Source of the DNA: Acidobacteriota bacterium
GTDB taxonomy: Bacteria > Acidobacteriota > Terriglobia > UBA7540
Direction of reading: 5' to 3'
NCBI GenBank assembly: GCA_021828225.1
Contig: JAKASH010000166.1
Location: 1 to 6,639 of the forward strand
Length of the DNA: 6,639 nucleotides
Shown: positions 4,825 to 6,639 of the stretch, piece after piece
How the letters are laid out: each line of letters begins with the position of its first letter
Numbering within the stretch: position 1 is the stretch's first letter
Program-made: the position numbers and the translations under genes
The notes under the pieces: model-generated
What the model was told of the DNA's origin: nothing
Seen by the model: only the letters and a program-made list of their open reading frames with translations
The model's database searches: none

Positions 4825-6177
4825 CTATGGCAGGTCAACGAAAGGAAGCAGCAAAGGCGGCTGCACCAGGAAGGGAAGCCGTGCGATTTCCTGGACGGCC
4901 TTGCGGACGCGGTTTTCGGAGGTTGGCTCGAGGGTCATGACAAAGGGCAGATGATCCTTCGGCATGCCCGGCTCCTGGAGGACCGAGTCAATATTGATTC
5001 GATGCCGGCCGAGCGCGGCGCAGACCCGAGCCAGGATGCCGGGGCGGTCCCGAACGACCAGGCGGAGATAGGAGCTGACGGGCTCGCGGGAGGGCAAGCC
5101 GATTTTCTTCTTGTACCACAGAGAGTAGCCTAGCGGCGTGCTGCCGACGCCGCCCGCCGCGATGACCCTCGCGATTTCCACAACGTCCGAGAGGACGGCG
5201 ACCCCGGTCGGCTCGCCTCCGGCGCCGCGTCCGGTCAGCGTGGTGGTCCCGCCTTTGTTGCCGAGCAGCAGGATGCCGTTCGTGCTTCCCCAGACGTTGG
5301 CGAGCTGGGAAGCCTGGGGAATCATCATCGGGCGCACCGTGATCTCCAGGCTGTTGCCCCGCTGCCTGCGCGCCGCGGCGATCAGGCGGATGGTGCGATT
5401 CAGGCGGTGGGCGTAGGCGAAATCGACCTGCTCGATCCGGGTGATTCCTTCCACGGGAATCTCCTGAACCGGGACCGCCTGGCCGAAACAGACCATGGTG
5501 AGAATGGCGATTTTGTACCGGGCGTCAAAACCCTCCACATCGAAGGTGGGGTCGGGTTCGGCATAGCCCAGCTCCTGCGCCTGTGCCAGCGCCGCGGAGA
5601 AGGAGACGCCGCGCCGCTCCATTTCCGTCAGGATGTAATTGGTGGTGCCGTTCAGAATACCGTAGACTGCCGCAAAGCTTTCGCCCGCAAGGCCCGAACG
5701 GATGGCGTGAAGGATGGGCGTTCCGCCGGCCACGCAGGCTTCAATGCCCAGCTTGACGCCTTTCTCCCTGCTGCGGCCGACCAGTTCGATGCCATGCTCG
5801 GCCACCAGTTGTTTATTGGCGGTGACAAGGTGCTTTCCGGCGTTGACGGCGGCAAAGGCAATGGCCCGGGCGGTGGGGAGTTTACCAACCAGTTCCACCA
5901 CAATGTCCACCTCCGGGTTGCGAACCACGTCCTTCCAGTCGGCGGTGAAGGCGACCTTGTCCTTGATCCAGGAAAGGTCCTTTTTGTGAATGCCCCGGGA
6001 ACAGATCATTTTGAGCTGGAGCTTGCAGCCGAGCCGGCGCTCGATCTCCAGCCGGTGTTCCTGCAGAACCTTGATGGTTCCCGTCCCGACCGTTCCGACG
6101 CCGATAATTCCAAGGCCCACGGGCTTTAATGCGCCCGCCTCGCGGAGCAGGCTTCGTCTCTGTCGCGTTGCCGTCAT
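4825..6177 (-). CDS. hom: Homoserine dehydrogenase with C-terminal ACT domain
   Basis: This cytoplasmic enzyme reduces aspartate semialdehyde to homoserine with NAD(P)H, the branch point to threonine, methionine and isoleucine. The product is 450 residues, normal for the ACT-containing monofunctional form. The Rossmann motif GVGTVG is at 26-31, the conserved TANKQLVAEHG at 119-129 and LNGTTNYIL at 175-183. The substrate and catalytic stretch GYAEPDPTFDVEGFDARYK at 204-222 carries D218 and K222, matching yeast D219 and K223. The ACT domain starts near 369 (RLVVRDRPGILARV) and commonly mediates threonine feedback inhibition. The N-terminal 17 residues before KPVGLGIIG are longer than I would expect, but no start codon lies nearer; a GGA eight bases before the ATG is the only ribosome-site match. 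No aspartokinase domain is fused and no other threonine genes are adjacent in the window. Confidence 0.96.
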   Translation of the reverse strand: MTATRQRRSLLREAGALKPVGLGIIGVGTVGTGTIKVLQEHRLEIERRLGCKLQLKMICSRGIHKKDLSWIKDKVAFTADWKDVVRNPEVDIVVELVGKLPTARAIAFAAVNAGKHLVTANKQLVAEHGIELVGRSREKGVKLGIEACVAGGTPILHAIRSGLAGESFAAVYGILNGTTNYILTEMERRGVSFSAALAQAQELGYAEPDPTFDVEGFDARYKIAILTMVCFGQAVPVQEIPVEGITRIEQVDFAYAHRLNRTIRLIAAARRQRGNSLEITVRPMMIPQASQLANVWGSTNGILLLGNKGGTTTLTGRGAGGEPTGVAVLSDVVEIARVIAAGGVGSTPLGYSLWYKKKIGLPSREPVSSYLRLVVRDRPGILARVCAALGRHRINIDSVLQEPGMPKDHLPFVMTLEPTSENRVRKAVQEIARLPFLVQPPLLLPFVDLP

Positions 6178-6268
6178 TCGCTTATTCCACGATCAAGTGC
6201 GGTCCGCCTGGCACGCCGGCGGACGCTTTTCCAGCAGAGTTTGAACATCATACCGGAAGTATTTCATC
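6178..6268 (-). promoter_or_regulatory. Short spacer before hom with stem-loop and -10-like box
   Basis: On the minus strand TATGAT (6252-6247) resembles a -10 box, but no -35 match lies 16-18 bases upstream. Between it and the hom start, GTCCGCC (6202-6208) and GGCGGAC (6218-6224) form a 7-bp stem. It lacks a T-run on the minus strand, so it is not a good terminator for the upstream glycosidase gene. I see no Thr-rich leader peptide to suggest attenuation. Confidence 0.25.
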
Positions 6269-6639
6269 CTACCATTGAAATTCCACCCGGGTTCGCCGAG
6301 TTGCGTATTCGCCATAGGGAGCGATGCGAAGGGTGCGAATGTGGCCGGCCTGGTTGGTGTAAGCCAGAACGACAGTGAGGATGTTCTTCTTCTTTTTTTC
6401 GGTGATGAAATAAGGCTCGGGAAGGTAGAAATCCTTTTGCGGGCCGATCGTCATGTAGCGGCCTACGAATTTGCCGTTCAGGTAGAGCAGGGCATCGCGG
6501 CCGGCTTCAAAGGTGACTTTCCAGGGAGCGAACCATTCCTCAGAAGGCTCTTCCATTTGAAACTCCGCGCTGCACCAGGTGTAGAGCGGAAGAAGCTCGC
6601 TGTCTCCTCCGGTGCCGATGGACACCGGCTCGCTCCAGG
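6269..6639 (-). CDS. C-terminal end of a beta-galactosidase-like glycoside hydrolase
   Basis: The frame is open from the right edge to the TAG at 6271-6269, giving about 123 codons; the gene's start and catalytic domain lie outside the window. The visible part reads as a carbohydrate-binding jelly-roll: LPLYTWCSAEFQ, a conserved Trp-Lys-containing strand (WFAPWKVTFEAG), then DALLYLNGKFVGRYMTIGPQ and KDFYLPEPYF. The run L-Y-L-N-G-K-x-x-G-R-Y followed by IGPQ and YLPEP is characteristic of the C-terminal galactose-binding-like domains of GH35-type beta-galactosidases and relatives. A GH2-type enzyme with the same fold is the main alternative. The GTG at 6625-6623 is internal to the domain and should not be taken as a start. 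Role: probably hydrolysis of plant or microbial galactosides. The 91-bp gap to hom does not imply a shared pathway. Confidence 0.8.
   Translation of the reverse strand, partial: WSEPVSIGTGGDSELLPLYTWCSAEFQMEEPSEEWFAPWKVTFEAGRDALLYLNGKFVGRYMTIGPQKDFYLPEPYFITEKKKKNILTVVLAYTNQAGHIRTLRIAPYGEYATRRTRVEFQW

Noticed and set aside
5407..6129. Plus-strand frame of 240 codons opposite homoserine dehydrogenase
   Set aside because: It lies entirely within the hom gene, whose motifs are unambiguous, and its own product has no recognisable pattern.
6202..6224. Stem-loop before hom as an intrinsic terminator or threonine attenuator
   Set aside because: There is no T-run on the minus strand and no Thr/Ile-rich leader peptide; the T-run lies on the plus-strand side, where there is no gene.

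Overview
This is a moderately GC-rich bacterial window with a gene-poor left third and ordinary chromosomal genes to the right. The gene mix, the hairpin repeats with GTAG heads and the Shine-Dalgarno usage suggest a soil-type bacterium, most likely Acidobacteriota. That assignment is an inference from general impression; no marker gene in the window fixes it.

Layout. (1) 1-175, minus strand: the 5' part of a gene or its leader runs off the left edge, with a possible sigma70-type promoter at 225-253. (2) 176-1256: essentially non-coding. It holds seven short hairpins, most carrying a GTAG/CTAC tetranucleotide beside the stem, which is the architecture of REP elements. Two of them form a BIME-like inverted pair (762-833). 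A decayed N-terminal piece of a beta-class DNA methyltransferase (694-960, minus) is interrupted by that pair. (3) 1257-2195, plus: a cation diffusion facilitator with a non-standard metal site. (4) 2263-2991, plus: a membrane-anchored protein with three PASTA domains. (5) 3121-3152: a hairpin terminator between the converging plus and minus gene blocks. (6) 3175-3765 and 4088-4675, both minus: two paralogous exported helical proteins of unknown family, in tandem and separated by a 322-bp gap. (7) 4825-6177, minus: ACT-domain homoserine dehydrogenase. (8) 6269-6639, minus: the C-terminal end of a beta-galactosidase-like glycoside hydrolase that enters from the right.

The CDF transporter and PASTA gene are 67 bp apart with no terminator between them and may be co-transcribed, although their roles are not obviously linked. 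The minus-strand genes do not form a functional pathway: homoserine dehydrogenase is housekeeping amino-acid synthesis, and the paralogous pair looks like a lineage-specific envelope protein family. The best targets for follow-up are that pair, the REP/BIME cluster with its broken methyltransferase, and the altered CDF metal site. I found no CRISPR array, RNA gene, complete mobile element or recognisable defence system.
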